The notes under the pieces are model-generated. The model worked only from the letters and a program-made list of their open reading frames with translations. It was not told the DNA's origin and ran no database searches. From contig MCGE01000017.1 of the NCBI GenBank assembly GCA_002105175.1, positions 744,001-808,000 on the forward strand: a stretch of 64,000 nucleotides of DNA, written 5' to 3'. Below are positions 35,927 to 49,195 of the stretch, one piece after another; position 1 is the first letter of the stretch, and every line of letters starts with the position of its first letter. The DNA comes from Absidia repens (taxonomy: Eukaryota; Mucoromycota; Mucoromycetes; Mucorales; Cunninghamellaceae). Both the position numbers and the translations under genes were made by a program.

Positions 35927-38900
35927 CTACTTTTTGGCCGGGGACTGTCCATCCAAATCATCCTCAGGAGCCCGCTTCAAAGTGTTCGCTTCTGTTGTTT
36001 CATTGGCTGTGGTTGTTATCGTTGCAGTTGTTGCAGATTCGTCCCCATTTGTTGGTGATGATGGTTCCTGTGAAGCTAGTGGACTGGACACTACGGCTGT
36101 TGTTGGGGTCGATGCTGGAGTAAAAACTGGTGCTGTGGCTGTGAGAGTTGTGGCAGTAGCAACAGGAGAAGAAGGAGGAGGAGTGGCGATGCTAGGGGCT
36201 GTGGTAGTTGTAGAAGTTGTTGGTTGTGTGGTTGTGACACCTGCTGTAGAATTTTTGTCGTTTTTGTCATCTTGAGGATGTGGAGATGATGTCGAGTCCT
36301 TGAGCTTTTGTTGTAATGCCGTCACTTCCTTTTTCAATTTTTCATTTTTGTTGGTCGTCATCGATTGCATTGCTTTCATCCTTCCTATTTCTACTTGTAG
36401 CGAGGATGCTTCTTCGGTTTTCGTCGTCAACTGTTGTTTAACTTGTTCGATTTCCGACTTGATAGCTTCCAATTGTGCTGTCAGGTCAGCCTTAGTTTGT
36501 TTCAACGGTTCTACTTCCGCAGTGAGGGCTCTCTATTATAATAGTAAATGAATTGGTATCAATATTCAGCAATACATCTTCTTATGTCCATTTGTAAAAC
36601 ATATATAATCATTGTATACCTTTTCTGCGTTTAGTTGTCTAGCCTTGTTCAGCAGGTTGTTATACTTAGTCTATTAATACAAATAGTGAATTCAATAATG
36701 AGTCCCAGGGCCAACTTTGATTCATGTTGTACTTACAGAAAGGGCTGAATGATCATCTTTTTGCTTCTTGAGGGCTTCTTCCAATTCCTTAACTTTTTCA
36801 GAGACATCAGATTTTTCTTGTTCTTTCTGTTGTTCCTTTTGTTGTTGAGTTTGCTGCTCTTTCTGGGCTTTGACCTATTTATAATATATAATATATAAAT
36901 ATATATGAGCACAAGCTAAATTAACAGATCACTGATTCTCTGGTCTTACCGTTGTTTCAAGGTCGCTAACCTTCTTCCTGTAGTCCAGAGCTAATTTACC
37001 ACGGTGATTTGCCTTTTTGTTATAAAAAATTGACATGAATTGTTAACAAGCTTTGAGTGTTTTCCTTCGTTTTTTTCCTCGATGACTTACCAAATCAGAA
37101 GCTTTCTTGAGTTGTTCTTCAGTCTGGCTAGCCTGCGTGACAATATCCTGATATTTATTCTCCAGTGCTTCGAGTGCATTCGTTTTTTCTTCCACTTGCA
37201 CCTTTGCTGTCTCCAATTCCGCCTTAAGTCGTTCGAGTTCTTCTGGATCCGTTTTCTATATAATTATATATAAGCTGAGTGAGTTATCATCCGCCATATA
37301 TACGCCAGTTCACTTACGTTGTGCTTGGACAATAAAAGGTTGCTACGTGCAGTCCATGCGGCTTGTTTGGCTTCCAAAGTTTGGACTAGCTCCTTGGTTT
37401 GTTTCAATTCGTGTTCCAATCCCTGAGCCTTCACTATAAGTCAATGTATTTTTTATAAACAAAAGGATAGAGCAAGTGAGTCGATAGCTAAATAATTCAA
37501 CTTTCTTCTAATGTTCCTTACATGTCAGAGGCTCCACTTCAGCTTCCTTTGTAGAGATGAGGGATTCCAATTGGGCAACACGATCCTTTAATTGCTCTAC
37601 ATTGTTCCGTAAAGAGGCATTGCTTTCCTTGTACAGTGCTGCATCAGTCCTAGCATCCTTGATACCTTGTAGCTGTTTCTTCGCAGTGTCCTCTTTTTCA
37701 GCACGCACAGCTTCCAAAAGAGCACGGGTTGTTGATAGTTGATGTTGTACAAATTCGAGATCGGACTCCACGCGGCTGACTCGTTGCTGGGCGTCAGAAT
37801 AACGGGCTTGCCAAATATCTTTTTCACGGCGTAGAGATGCACTAACGTCCCGAAGTTGTTGAGTAGCGTTTTCAGCGAGATTTGTCACCAATTCAGAGTC
37901 CACAGAGTTTGGTGTCGTTCGCAGTTCATTTATCTTGGAAAGTAATTCCTGGATGGTGGCCGATAACGATTCTTGTTGTTTCTGGGATTCTTCCAACCTA
38001 ATATATAAATTTGTGAGATATATATTCGAACAGTTTTTATTTTTTAATTTTTAATATTACCTTAATTTCATATCATTCTGGGTGGTTTCCAACTGTTCCC
38101 TTTGGTTTCGGTATGAAAGTTCAGCTGAACGGATTCGTTCTTGTGCACCCAAAACTTCTGATTTAGAGGTTGAGATATCCATATTTAAGCGGTTGACTTC
38201 ATCACGCAAAGTAGCAATGGTATCGGCATCCTGAGTACGAGAAGACATTTCAGCTTGGTATCTTTCTTCGCTTTGTTGTAGATGTTGTACATTGGTGTCG
38301 AGTTCGGCTTGCAGTTCGGTGATTTGGCTTGACAATGTCACAACCTTTGACTGGAGTTGATCATTTTCTTGCTCAAGTATTGCCTTGGTCGATTCCCATT
38401 GTTGTTCATCTCGAGAATGGATTGCCTTCGTTTCCTTTTGTTCGTTGAGTATATTTTCCAAATCCACTTGCATATTGTCCACCTTTTGATTACTTGCTGC
38501 CAAATCATCAGAGAGTTTGTCGATTCGGATTTGCGATTCGGTAGCGAATGTATTGTATTCTTGTGTGATTCTGTTGACTGTTGCATCTGCGTCGGCAAGT
38601 CGTTCCTTGAATTCAAAGAGATCCTTCTTCAAAGAAACCACTTGATTGTTGGCGTCAGTCAGTTGTTTGCTTTGATCAGAGAGTGTTTCATTCGAAGGAG
38701 TGTTTCTTGTAGATCCTGTAATGTCTGCACCACCATCACCTGCCAGTCCTTGTGTGCTTTGAAGTGTTTCCATAAGCTTTGTTTGTGCGATAATTCGATC
38801 TTGATTGGCTGTCGCTAGCTGTTTTTCCAATTCCAAATAGGTTGTCTTCAATTGCTTGAGTTCTCCGCTGGTGGTTTGATACTTGTCCTTCCATTCACGC

Positions 38901-41829
38901 TGGTCAATAGCTTGATACCCACGAAGTTCCTTTTCTTTTGATGCCAGAGTGTCACGGATATGCTGAAGTTCACGAGAAAGTCGTTCGTTATGCTGTTTGA
39001 GTTCCTCCACGAGATGAGTGGTGCCACTTGTTGAACTTCCTAGACTATCGTTCATATTTTGCAGTAAGGTCGTAAGGTTCATCCGTTCATTGGCCAATTC
39101 CTTGTTTTCGATCAGGAGACGTTGGTAGCTGGCATCACTGGCATTGAGTTGTGCAGTAATAGATGAATTTTCAGAGCGTAGGTTTTCGACTTGTCGTGTG
39201 ATATTCATGATTTCATTGTTGAAGCTGAGGACACGACTTTCCAGATCACCAATATGGCCTTCCCGAGCAGTAGCACGTCGCCGAAGATCATCAATTTCAG
39301 TTTGGCGGGAATTTGATACTTGCAGAACACTAATGTTGCGTTGTCTGAGTTCATTGATTTCCACCATTGACCGATTGTAGTTTTGCTGGGATACCACGGC
39401 TTCAGCGGTCATACTTTGAACGCGTTCCTGGAGGTTGTGTATTTCCGGTTCCATTTCTTGCTTGTAGGCTTCAAAGTCGTTCAATAGTTCATGATACTTT
39501 TGTTCAGATAGTTTCTGGTCTTCTTGGGCGGCACCAAAAGATGAGGAAGTAATAGAGTGCAAAGTTGTGTTTGGTATTTGCTTGAGTAGTTGTTCACGTT
39601 CAGCTGTGACTTTGGATAATCTATGTGAAATAATAATAGACAAGTGTCAAAAACTATCCTTATAGTTAAAAGTTCATTTGATCGATTTAAAAATTTACCT
39701 GGATTCCAAGACTTGTAATTTTTCATTTTGGTCACGAATAAGAGATGCAGATTTTGAAGATGAATCAGTAAGAAGAGAGTGGTTGTCCTTGGCTTGAATG
39801 GCGTAAGAATCGACTTCTGCTGTTTTCGCTTTCAGTTGTGTAGATAAATGGCGGACTTCGGTCATGAGTTCTTGATTGCGCACTTGTAAGTCAGAGATGT
39901 CTTTGAATATGGTTTGTTCATGGCTGAGTGTGGATGGTATACATGCGTTTCCAAGTAAATCACTGGCTTCTTGCACTTCTTCTGGCAGCGTTCCATATTG
40001 AGATTCCACATGTCGTAACAAATAGCGAAGTTGGTAAGTTGTATCGCCCAATGAAGCTTCCAGATCATCGTTTGTGTGTTCCAATTTGCCAACCTTATCG
40101 TTCAATTCTGATATCTACAAAAGAGAATACAACAATAATTAAAAATATATCTATTTTTGTCACTTGTTATTTACTTACCTCTTGAGCAGTGGAAGATTTC
40201 AATTTTTCGAATTCTTCAGTAGCAGAACCATGAATGGCACATTCGGAGCGCAGTTGATCCAATTCAGATTCCAGTCGATCATGATATTGCTGTTGGCTAT
40301 CCCGTTCACGTATGAGTTGCTTATTGACAATGGTGAGTTCATCGTTTATTGCTGTCAATCGTGTAGTTGTATCACGAAGTTGGAAAAAGTCGCTGTAAAT
40401 GTCATCCCAATGCCGACCGGTACTTTCGTATTGCTTCATCATCTTCAAGAGATTGCCACTAAGAATAGGAGAGGTCGCAGTAGTGTCGGATGAGCATGCT
40501 GTCGGTGTGGTGTCTGGTGAATTTTTGTCATCTAACAGTTGATCAAGACTGCTGCGCGTCACCTGAATACGATCCAATGCTTCGGTAAGTTGGTCTTGTA
40601 AAGCTTTGTTGTCTTGTTGTAATTTTGTTTGATCAGAGGCTGCTTTTTGTTGAATGATTTGCAAATCTGCTGAGAAATTGGCGATTTTTTCTTCGGCTTC
40701 CAATCGTTGCTTTTCGTAGATCGCAATCAGGTCGGTGTGGTTTTTCTTGGTGGCAATTCGATTTGTTTCAAGCTTTTGGTGCCGATCTTCCGCGGTCCTC
40801 GCCCTTTCATTTGCACATTCCAAATCAGTCTTGAGTTTTGCCAATTCTTGTCGAAGTTCATGTACAGTTGCAGATAGAGAATCCCGTTCATTTTCCAAGA
40901 AGTTCTTTTGAGATATATAATGTTCCCGTTCACGTTGCTAAAACAAACAAACAAACAAAAAAAAAAAAAAAAAAAAAAAAACAGTTCGTCAGAATTATCA
41001 TTTCCTCCCAAGATTTCCTATCTTATAATTTACCTTGGACTGACTTTGGAGTCTGATTTCACTTTCAGCAGCAAGAAGAGCTTGTCTAGTTCTTTCTTCA
41101 TTCTTCATCAAATTGTTGAGTCGTAAATGTAAATCGTTCACTTGAACCTAACATTAAAAATACGTTAAGTAAAATGTCTGGTGTGACGCTCAATCTTTCC
41201 TTACCTTCAAAGTTTCGTTTTGGTAATGTTCTGCATCCTTATCGGTTTGGATCATGATGTTTTTCATATACTTTTCTTTGTTTTCTTGAGAGAGTTTTGC
41301 ATTTTCAGCTAAAATGAGTACCCAAAAAAAAAAAAAAAAAAATCAGATTGAGCTATTGGTACCACTTAAAAAGACTTACAGCGGAGAAGTGCAAGAGACT
41401 GTCGAAGGTCGCTCACCAAAGACACCGATTCATGCTTGTTGTTGGTAATATCCACCATCTTATTTTCTACCGCTTCTTTTTCACGCTGATTGGCAGCAGC
41501 CGTCTTCTGTGATTCTTCCAAAAGGGTCTGTGTTCGTTCGAGTTCGTTGCCTAAAAATAGCGTAGTATTTAGTCATCTTTTCGTATAATTCATCAAGTCA
41601 AGGGACGACAATAACAGAACTTACGCGATTCTTGTTCACGTTTAAACAGGTCATCATATTTTGCTTTCAAAGAGTAATATTCTGTTGTGAGTGTTTCCGA
41701 AGATAGATCTGTGAAGAAAGAAACGTAATTCAGTGAGTTGTCAATATTTGCTTTCGGTTGGCTTCACCCGACTGGTATGTGTTTACCTTTGAGGAGTGAC
41801 TCTGTCTGAGACAACCCGTAAGCTTCCAT
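35927..41829 (-). CDS. MLP1: Nuclear-basket coiled-coil nucleoporin, TPR / Mlp1-Mlp2 family
   Basis: Large coiled-coil protein of the nuclear pore basket, which anchors mRNA-export and surveillance factors. About fifteen exons between 41829 and 35927 add up to roughly 1,600 residues, in the range of Mlp/TPR proteins. The start reads MEAYGLSQTESLLK. Almost the entire length is heptad coiled coil, with the longest uninterrupted exon at 38061-39620. The region around 37510-38000 (ESLSATIQELLSKINELRTT, then REKDIWQARYSDAQQRVSR) fits the TPR/MLP1/MLP2-like domain. The stretch FKDISDLQVRNQELMTEVRH is typical of TPR. The C-terminal ~150 residues are Thr/Pro/Ser-rich, non-coiled, and end in a basic motif (LKRAPEDDLDGQSPAKK), a likely nuclear localisation signal. 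T-rich introns occur at about 40955-40981 and 41324-41342. It is head-to-head with the MAT2B-like gene. Confidence 0.88.
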
Positions 41830-42030
41830 ATTCGTTTTAACGTCAATAAAAATACGTATATGAAAGTAAAAAAGAAAAACGGTGAATGGAAAAAAATGAA
41901 AGAACGGAAAAGAAATAAATCCCCTTTTCGTGACTCGCCCATGTCGCAGATATTTGAATTGGAAGCCCGACTCTCAATTCGAAGAATTAAAATTTTATGG
42001 GCGCTTAATTTCGCTTTTGCTGAAAAAACA
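41830..42030. promoter_or_regulatory. Divergent promoter region between MLP1/TPR and MAT2B-like genes
   Basis: Only 201 bp separate the two start codons, so the promoters must overlap or be shared. I see no clear TATA. The stretch is A-rich on the plus strand near the TPR start (AAAGTAAAAAAGAAAAACGG). An in-frame upstream ATG at about 41941 could extend the MAT2B-like protein, but the canonical start fits the family better. Confidence 0.5.
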
Positions 42031-43460
42031 ATGAAGGTATTAATTACAGGTGCTTCTGGACTACTCGGTAGAGCTACTGTACGTAACTTTAAAGCTGCTG
42101 GGCATTCAGGTAAGAATTTATTTACATATTCTGAAGTTGTCTTATCGAACAATTTCGTTCTTTGGATATTTTCCCATAGTGGTCGGAACTGCATATAGTC
42201 GAGTCACTGATGAACTTGTCAAGGTAATATAAAAAGAATCACTTTCAATTATTACCGATATTGACTGTTTATCGAATATAGCTTGATCTTCTTAACAGCA
42301 ACGAAGTCGAACACCTACTCAATAGTGTTCAACCTGAAGGTAAGTAATTGGTAAAAGAAGCGACGCGTTTCCAATGAGCGGTTTACATGATGTATTCTTT
42401 CTTTATGATATATAGTTATCGTCCATTGCGCTGCTGAACGCCGACCTGATGTTGCTGAAAAGGATCACCAAGGAACTTTAAAGGTATGGTTCAAATTATC
42501 TTTGGATATCTACTATTAGTGCTCACTTTCTATTATCAACGATAGCTCAATGCTAAAGTTCCAGGCGATTTGGCGAAGTATGCAAAGGCTCATCATATCA
42601 CTCTCATATACATAAGTACTGATTATGTATTTGATGGGACAAGTCCTCCATATGAAGTCAACGATCAACCTGCGCCGCTCAACTTCTACGGAGAATCCAA
42701 GCTCGCCGGTGAACAAGCCATTCGTGAAATGGATCCTAAAGCTATCATTCTCCGTGTGCCCATTTTGTAAGTTTACGAACTATTACAGTAACACAGATCG
42801 CTCATGATATTATATATATAGGTACGGCGATGTGCAATTTAATGGTGAATCGGCTGTCAATCTATTGGTGGACGCAGTTAAGGATCATGCCAAGCCTACT
42901 GATATGGATAACTATTGTCTCCGGTATCCCACGAATGGTAAATAAATGATGTTGATTTATATTTATTTGTACATTATAATTGTATTTTAACTGAAATTTA
43001 TTCTTTTCATTAGTGGATGATGTTGGCAGAGTCATCAGGGACATAGCAGGTAAGATAAAATTAACTCCGCGGTCTTCCGCATATTAAACAACAATATACT
43101 CACCTATTTGCTTTGATTCGTTTATTCATCCTACGTAGAAAAAGGCAAGACTATTGAAGGTACCTACCATTTCTCTGCTGGAGAAATGCTCACCAAGTAC
43201 GATATGTGTGGTAAGTCGAAACATTCTCTCGTGAAAGACGGAACTCACGTTTTTCTTACTATATCTTTTCAATAGGTATTTTTGCGGACCTATTAAAATT
43301 GCCCATGGATCACCTCCAACCACAGAACTCCATTTCTTCTTCTGCTTCTGCGTCAAGACCGAAGGACTGTCATTTATCGACCGCTCGATTGCAAGCGGAC
43401 GGCATTGATGTTTCATTTGTGCCCTTCCGATCTTGGTTCCAAACCCATTTCGCGTCGTAG
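42031..43460 (+). CDS. MAT2B-like protein (methionine adenosyltransferase regulatory subunit; RmlD-type SDR)
   Basis: NAD(P)-binding Rossmann protein of the extended SDR/RmlD family, closest in sequence pattern to MAT2B, which regulates S-adenosylmethionine synthetase. It has about nine exons. The start MKVLITGASGLLGRATVRNF gives the GxxGxxG nucleotide loop. Next come VIVHCAAERRPDVAEKDHQG and the strongly diagnostic LIYISTDYVFDGTSPPY, PAPLNFYGESKLAGE (the YxxxK catalytic pair) and AIILRVPILYGD. The C-terminal part (EGTYHFSAGEMLTKYDMC, then FVPFRSWFQTHF) also follows the family. About 300 residues in total. Whether it acts as MAT regulator or as an enzyme in a fungus cannot be told from sequence. 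Confidence 0.9.
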
Positions 43461-44523
43461 TTTAGTTATCCTCACTTATCATTACTGTCTTTCTCCCGCT
43501 ATTTAGCCCCCATTTATTTAGTATTTTATTATCCTTTTCAAGTTTTTAGATTAAATAAACTTATTGATGCTCCTCTGGAGCTTTGAAAAATCATAGATTT
43601 ACCCGGAATCTTTTTTTTTAAGTGGGTTTTGGTGTGGTGAGATTAGATGTCATTGGCTCTTTAAAATTTTATTGAAAGATGCTTGACGCTTAAATAATCA
43701 TGCTTGACATTAAGCGGATTGCATATTTTTTGTATGTGTGGAAACAAAAACCTTCGAGATGGTAAAGAACATATAAAAAAGAATAAAAAGGGACAACATC
43801 AATTACAGGGACCTTTTGGCTGGTGGCCTATATGATATATAAGCTGTGACATTCATATATGATATTTTACCAGTGTGTGAAAATAAAATAAGGAGTGAAT
43901 TTGCTTGATAGCAGGCAACAAATCTAAGGTGGAGAAAGGGTGTGACAATTACTGCAAGAGGTAACGGAGATGAAGGCTATCGGGACTTGTATGTAGTAAA
44001 ACTCAGGGATAAAAAATCAAGGCACCTATAACTAAACGTCGTATGAATACAAGCACTTGCTGCGATGGAAAAACTAGCAGTAAATGTTGTTCAATAGTAT
44101 TCCACAATGATCGTATACCTAAAATATTGTACACTCTCATGAGTAATATTATCGAAGCTAGTTGATATATGGTAGCTTGGAACGAGCAAGCACTCGACAT
44201 ATAGAACAATTTTACAGCAGTTAATACCGTACACGCTAGGGCAGCATAACTCCTTTTTTTTTTTTTTTTGTATATCGCTGCCCAACAATCAGAATCGTGG
44301 ATTCCTTAAAGTAAAGCAACCATCATAATACCCATCCTCTTTTAAAATAGACTTCCACTCATCAATGAAGAGCTCCAGCACATACTATATAATAAAAAAA
44401 GTGTTTATATCATATGGTATTTTATTGAATCATAATGTGGTCTGAAGAGTCATCAACACAGTATAAAGAAATCTAAAGGTGAATGCAGTAGGAAGATTAA
44501 TAGGACACTTCATTTAAGCAAAT
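43461..44523. other. Intergenic, no gene seen
   Basis: 3' flank of the MAT2B-like gene (AATAAA near 43555) and A+T-rich spacer with a T-run at about 44253-44269. Short frames show no family and are not supported. Confidence 0.4.
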
Positions 44524-44818
44524 AAAAGTGACATATTTTATTGAGATATAGACACAAGTTTCGACCAACTAACACTAAACTAATCTGATGAAGACTCCAA
44601 AAAGTCAACTATGATGGCCTCAAATCATAAATCCAAAATGAAAGGGTTTCCCCATGCATCTTGTAATCCCTAATCTGAATCCCCTTCTAAACTAGTCCTG
44701 ATACTAATCTAAGATTTCCATAACCTCAAAGAAGTCGAATGGCGAAGAAAAAATAAGAAGGAAAAAAGAAAGAGAGCGCGAAAAATAAAAATTCCATGTG
44801 GGCGGGATTTAAAACATT
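44524..44818 (+). repeat. Dispersed repeat family, copy E (short)
   Basis: Only the right third of the repeat is present: GACATATTTTATTGAGATA near 44531, the conserved core at 44641-44702, and the signature end with one substitution (CATGTGGGCGGGA at about 44795-44807). The abrupt left start suggests truncation at insertion or later deletion. Confidence 0.8.
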
Positions 44819-46110
44819 TCTAACGTCTGCATTTTTTTTTTTTTTTGTCGCTGACTTGGTAGACACTAAAAAGGAAACCCCAAATCAACAGTTTTGTATT
44901 TTTATTCTAACATCACACCATGTAAGATCACATCATGGCGGTTATCTTCTAATGAACGCAATTTTCACCGCTTAGCATCAGCGGTACGATGACTTTGGAC
45001 CATAATATGGAGCAACGTGGCACATGTCAGCTAAGCACTGTACTGTGCTGAAGAATAGTTATGATAAACCAGTACTATATGATCCTGCTGGACATTTTTT
45101 GCCCTAGAATGCCAGCAAGCAATTGACTGTCGTGAGTGTCTCAAGAGAAAATGTACTTGCACTCGGAGTATAAAAGATTACCATTTTACATGCATTATTT
45201 TACCTTACATCATATCTACCTTGCAGCAAAATACAGTGACTTTCTACGTTTGTATTCCACACACACACACACACATACACGCACACAGCTTGCTACAGCT
45301 TACTGAAATACACTACAGCTCCAATAAAATATGTGTCCTTTTTTGAAATCCGTCCTTACTGTATTGAATAAAACGATGATACATATGTCTAACTTTTTTT
45401 TCCTTTTTTTTTTTATTTTTATGTAGGATGGCGCTTGAAACAACTTCATCCTTCGCCCTCTCTTTTTATAATTGAAGCATACGTTTTAATAGAATATGAT
45501 TAGGTGCCTCTGCTAATTTTACTTGGGTAGCCCTTTGAATCTCAAATTATATTAATCTACATTACGTCCTGATTTTGAATATGTGAGTATAGCCGCTTAA
45601 AAAGATTGAGGCTTGTGTATGTGTGTAGTGATCATTAATACGGAAACAAAAATAATTCAAGAAAGGAATATAATGACAGAAAAATGTTTTGTAAAAGATT
45701 GAATTTTTTTTTCGAGGTATGTAAAAGTAAAAAAGAATATCATATTGGGTATTTATTTATTTTTTTGTTATCTCCGTCACACGTTGTATTCTTGGTAGAC
45801 TGGCTTTTGGGACAAACGTCGGTTTCTACAAATCACCAAAACTATAGTAGTATTATCAGTAAAGTCTGCAGTTTATTTCATTTTTTTGGCATATCATGTC
45901 AATAATAAAAGTTGTTCTAAACACACCATCCCATTCCAATATTTCCAATCACACACAAATACAAATATTAAGGTGGGGAAGACAAAAATTGATTTATTTG
46001 ATAAATTGAATTGAGTTACATAAAAAATAAAAAAAAAAAGGGAAAAGGAAAATAATAGCTAATAAATGACAAAACCAAATAAATATACATAAAACTGGTA
46101 CAATACTAAA
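44819..46110. other. Intergenic, no gene seen
   Basis: Contains a T-run (44831-44846), an (AC)n tract at about 45258-45286, T-rich stretches at 45394-45420, and the 3' flank of the arrestin-like gene. GCTCCAATAAAATATGTGTCC near 45318 faintly resembles the internal part of the dispersed repeat. Nothing else is recognised. Confidence 0.35.
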
Positions 46111-47961
46111 CTAATTGGCCATATATAAAGCATGATTTTCTAGGCCGTGAGAGGGAATAGATAAGGACCTGGCATGCTTTTTGCTGATTCCTTCAATATC
46201 ACCAAGTTCTGGGGCTGAGGGCAGTTGCTGTTGGGCAGCATAACTGGAGTTGTGATTTGCCAGGCTAAATGGGTCAGTGATTCGCCGCGTTTGGGGAGGC
46301 ACAGTAGTACCAGTTGCACCAGCAAGGCTAGGTAAAGATGGGGTCTTAATCCAATTTCCTTTTTCGCTGATAGGTGAAGCTGTCAATTGGTGGTGCTGAT
46401 AATACGTTGAAGGAGTAGCAACGTCAGGTAAGCTTGGTAGACTTGAGATAGATGCCGGACGGATCGGAAGCTTTGGGGGGCAAGACGATGAAGCGCTAGA
46501 TATTGTTGATAAAGTGGTACAGGATAGCTGACTTTCGCTTGACAAAGAAGGCAAGGAGGACGAAGAGAATCTGTCATCTTTCATGGTGGCTGTAGTGGTG
46601 CCAATTGTAATCGGCAGTTCGAGTTCCACAATACTTGCTGATAATATGCCCGTCGTGGTGCTACCGTCATCGGTACATACTATGCGTTTCCCCCAAGAAC
46701 AGACCACATCTTTGGCAATATCACGTTTTCGTAGCGTTGCCGTTGCTTTGTCCAATAAATTGCTTGTTTCCACGTCGATGACAGCCTTAATTCGATAAGA
46801 GATCTGTAGGGGTGACATGTTGGTCTGCAAAGTTGGCGATGTTTGATCTGGGACGGTAATATGACAGTTGGCAGTTGCTGAAAAGTCGTCGATGTCACAA
46901 ATCAAAGGGAGGATAATCTCAGATAACACCAGAGTATTGACTGTTCTTCCAGTTTTGCTTGTTGACGTTTCCATATTGGTGATTCGTTCAAGTTGGATTT
47001 GAATTCCATGCATTTGTTTTACAGGAGCAATATGTTGAACATGGACAGATATCGGGATGCTGTGACCTAGAGTCAAAAAAACAAAATTAATATATGTGCT
47101 CATGCATACGCTATTCAATTCATATTAATATTTACCTTCCAAAAAACATGATGTAGGTATCGTTAATTTACAATGCACTGGAATATTCGCGTCGTTTTTG
47201 ATCCATTTCGCTGCTTTATTTTTTCCGGTTACGTCTTTGGGTAGTATCGCCCTGAATTCTTTTTCATTTGATATTGGTGACTTGTACATGATGCTGTTGG
47301 CTGAAATACGTTCCAGTACACATATCTCCATGGATACCTTAGGATGCAAAGAGAGGGGCAAATCCTCCATTTCATGGACCGCCTTTAACTTGTATATTAT
47401 TTGACCTGGTAGCGCCTAGCCCACCCACATAATACATGCATAACATGAGCACAACGAAAAATAAAAATAAAAACCAGGAAGCAGAGATAAAAGTCAATAT
47501 CATTTTGTCTACAAGTATGTTCGTACTTACTTTGTCTTTTAGCGTTGATGGAATATTGGCGGGTATGGGAATGGAAAAGGACACATAATCGTTATTGGGG
47601 ATGACCAGAGGACAAGGCGAGACAATGACCTTGAATAATTTTATGGTAGGTGACCGTCCAATACTGACGGTGTGAGGCTGAAAAGTGCAAGATAGATGTA
47701 TATCCAAACGAGAAGTAGCTAGCAAATCGCTATTGTACGGTATTCGCACACCACCTAACCCCCCCCCGAAGTAAAGAAGTTTTATTAAGTGCATGTAGAA
47801 TGAAAATGCTGGAATCAAGGTAAACATTTACCTTGAATACAATCGCCACCAAAATAGACACCTTTCGTCATATTAGAATTATTTAGTTCGATGATCAGTT
47901 TATACTTGTCAATAAAGGAATCATCAGCAAAAAGGGTGTTGGTAGTAAAAGCGGTCGCCAT
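46111..47961 (-). CDS. Arrestin-domain protein (alpha-arrestin-like)
   Basis: Predicted cytosolic/endomembrane adaptor with arrestin N and C domains; fungal relatives direct ubiquitination and endocytosis of plasma-membrane proteins. The start MATAFTTNTLFADDSF leads into the first strands (KYKLIIELNNSNMTKGVYFGGD). Next comes VSFSIPIPANIPSTLKDK with the following exon GQIIYKLKAVHEME, the usual end of the N domain. The C-domain strands follow (VHCKLTIPTSCFLEGHSIPISVHV, QISYRIKAVIDVE). The last ~130 residues are Ser/Pro-rich and probably disordered. I see no clear PPxY motif, so a direct Rsp5-type link is not evident. About four exons, with introns near 47831-47757, 47535-47420 and 47137-47067. 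Confidence 0.75.
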
Positions 47962-49195
47962 AATACATAAAAGTAAGAAAGAAAGAAAGAAAGAAAGAAA
48001 TAAATAAAGAAAAAAAGAAAGAAAGAAAGAGGGAACAAAAGTAACAACAACAACAAAAAAGGAGGAAAAATAGACTCCGACCATCATGCGGAAGACGAGG
48101 ATTTTTTAAACTACTGTATTTCATTCATAAGGTAAGAATATCATATAAAAGATTAATTTACTAAGGGGCCAGATGAGAATTATTTCTAGATATATACATC
48201 AATTATATCAATAGTGGCGACACTGGAAAACCTGTTTCATATTTATTTATTTATTTGCCTTTTAGACAAGGTAATGCCTAGTGATACGCTGGATCGCCGC
48301 AATCAATAAATTGTGTAACTTCATTCATTTGGTTTTTTCTGCATGTGTATTTATTCTATATGATGACCCAAACAGATGAATAAATGAATTATTCAATCAA
48401 TAGTGGTGTATAAATACTTTTTATCTCGCGACTTACTTGGAGTAGTACGTGCTTGGAGATATAAAATAACATGATAGATTTATGATATTAAGACATCTAC
48501 GAGTCAATCTAAATTTGACAAGGAGGATTATGTATGATGTAAGACGTCACCAAACGAGTCCCTGGGAATTTTTATGTTTTCCACCTTGGCATTCGTCTGT
48601 TTTGAATTTTGCCATTATCGCGTATCGTTGATATCAAAGATCGAGTCAAGTCAATTGAATAAGAGGAGCAACAGGGGAATGGACGTGAGGATAGTTAGCC
48701 TTTGGAACTTGTTAAAGACGGGCAGAGTGTGCTTGCCGGCATACCTAAAGGAGCCATGGATCTCTAGAACATAAATCAGATAAATACAAAATAGCATACA
48801 TATGACTAATACTGTCGATTGATTATCCTGCCTTTTCAATGATATCCATATACTGTAGAACGTTTCCTAGGTAGATCTAAAAATCCATAGTAATATACCT
48901 TGCATTCACTGATGATTGTTTGTCTTTAACGACAACGCTGTGGTTGTGAGCAAGGATCGACAATAATGAGTAACGGTTGATGTTAGGAATTGCCCACACG
49001 TTCCACCCTACTGGCGACTTTAATGTTTTATAGCAAATGCCATTTTACTCATACCATATTCAAGGCAATTTATATGTTGACTAACATGAATGATACAGTA
49101 GGAATGGTGCCATATTTTGTATCAAGTGCTCCAGGACTGCCGATCGGGGTCTCCTCCCGGAAAAAGTAAACATGGTGAGTTAGAAAGAAAGTGTT
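47962..49195. other. Arrestin-gene upstream region and spacer
   Basis: Immediately upstream of the arrestin-like start is a GAAA-type microsatellite (about 47972-48031), which reads as a T/C-rich tract on the gene's sense strand and probably lies in its 5' leader. The rest is A+T-rich with no supported gene. Confidence 0.45.

Noticed and set aside
35865..36275. A 136-codon Val/Ala-rich plus-strand frame with hydrophobic runs, like a membrane protein.
   Set aside because: It lies opposite the Thr/Pro/Ser-rich C-terminal tail of TPR; the hydrophobic look is the complement of Thr and Ser codons.
41941..42030. In-frame upstream ATG that would add about 30 residues to the MAT2B-like protein.
   Set aside because: The family begins at the Rossmann MKVLITG, and the upstream part lies in the short divergent promoter; an added N-terminus shows no targeting features.
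47972..48031. GAAA repeat as a possible CRISPR-like or protein-coding repeat.
   Set aside because: A simple tetranucleotide microsatellite without spacers or a repeated protein frame.
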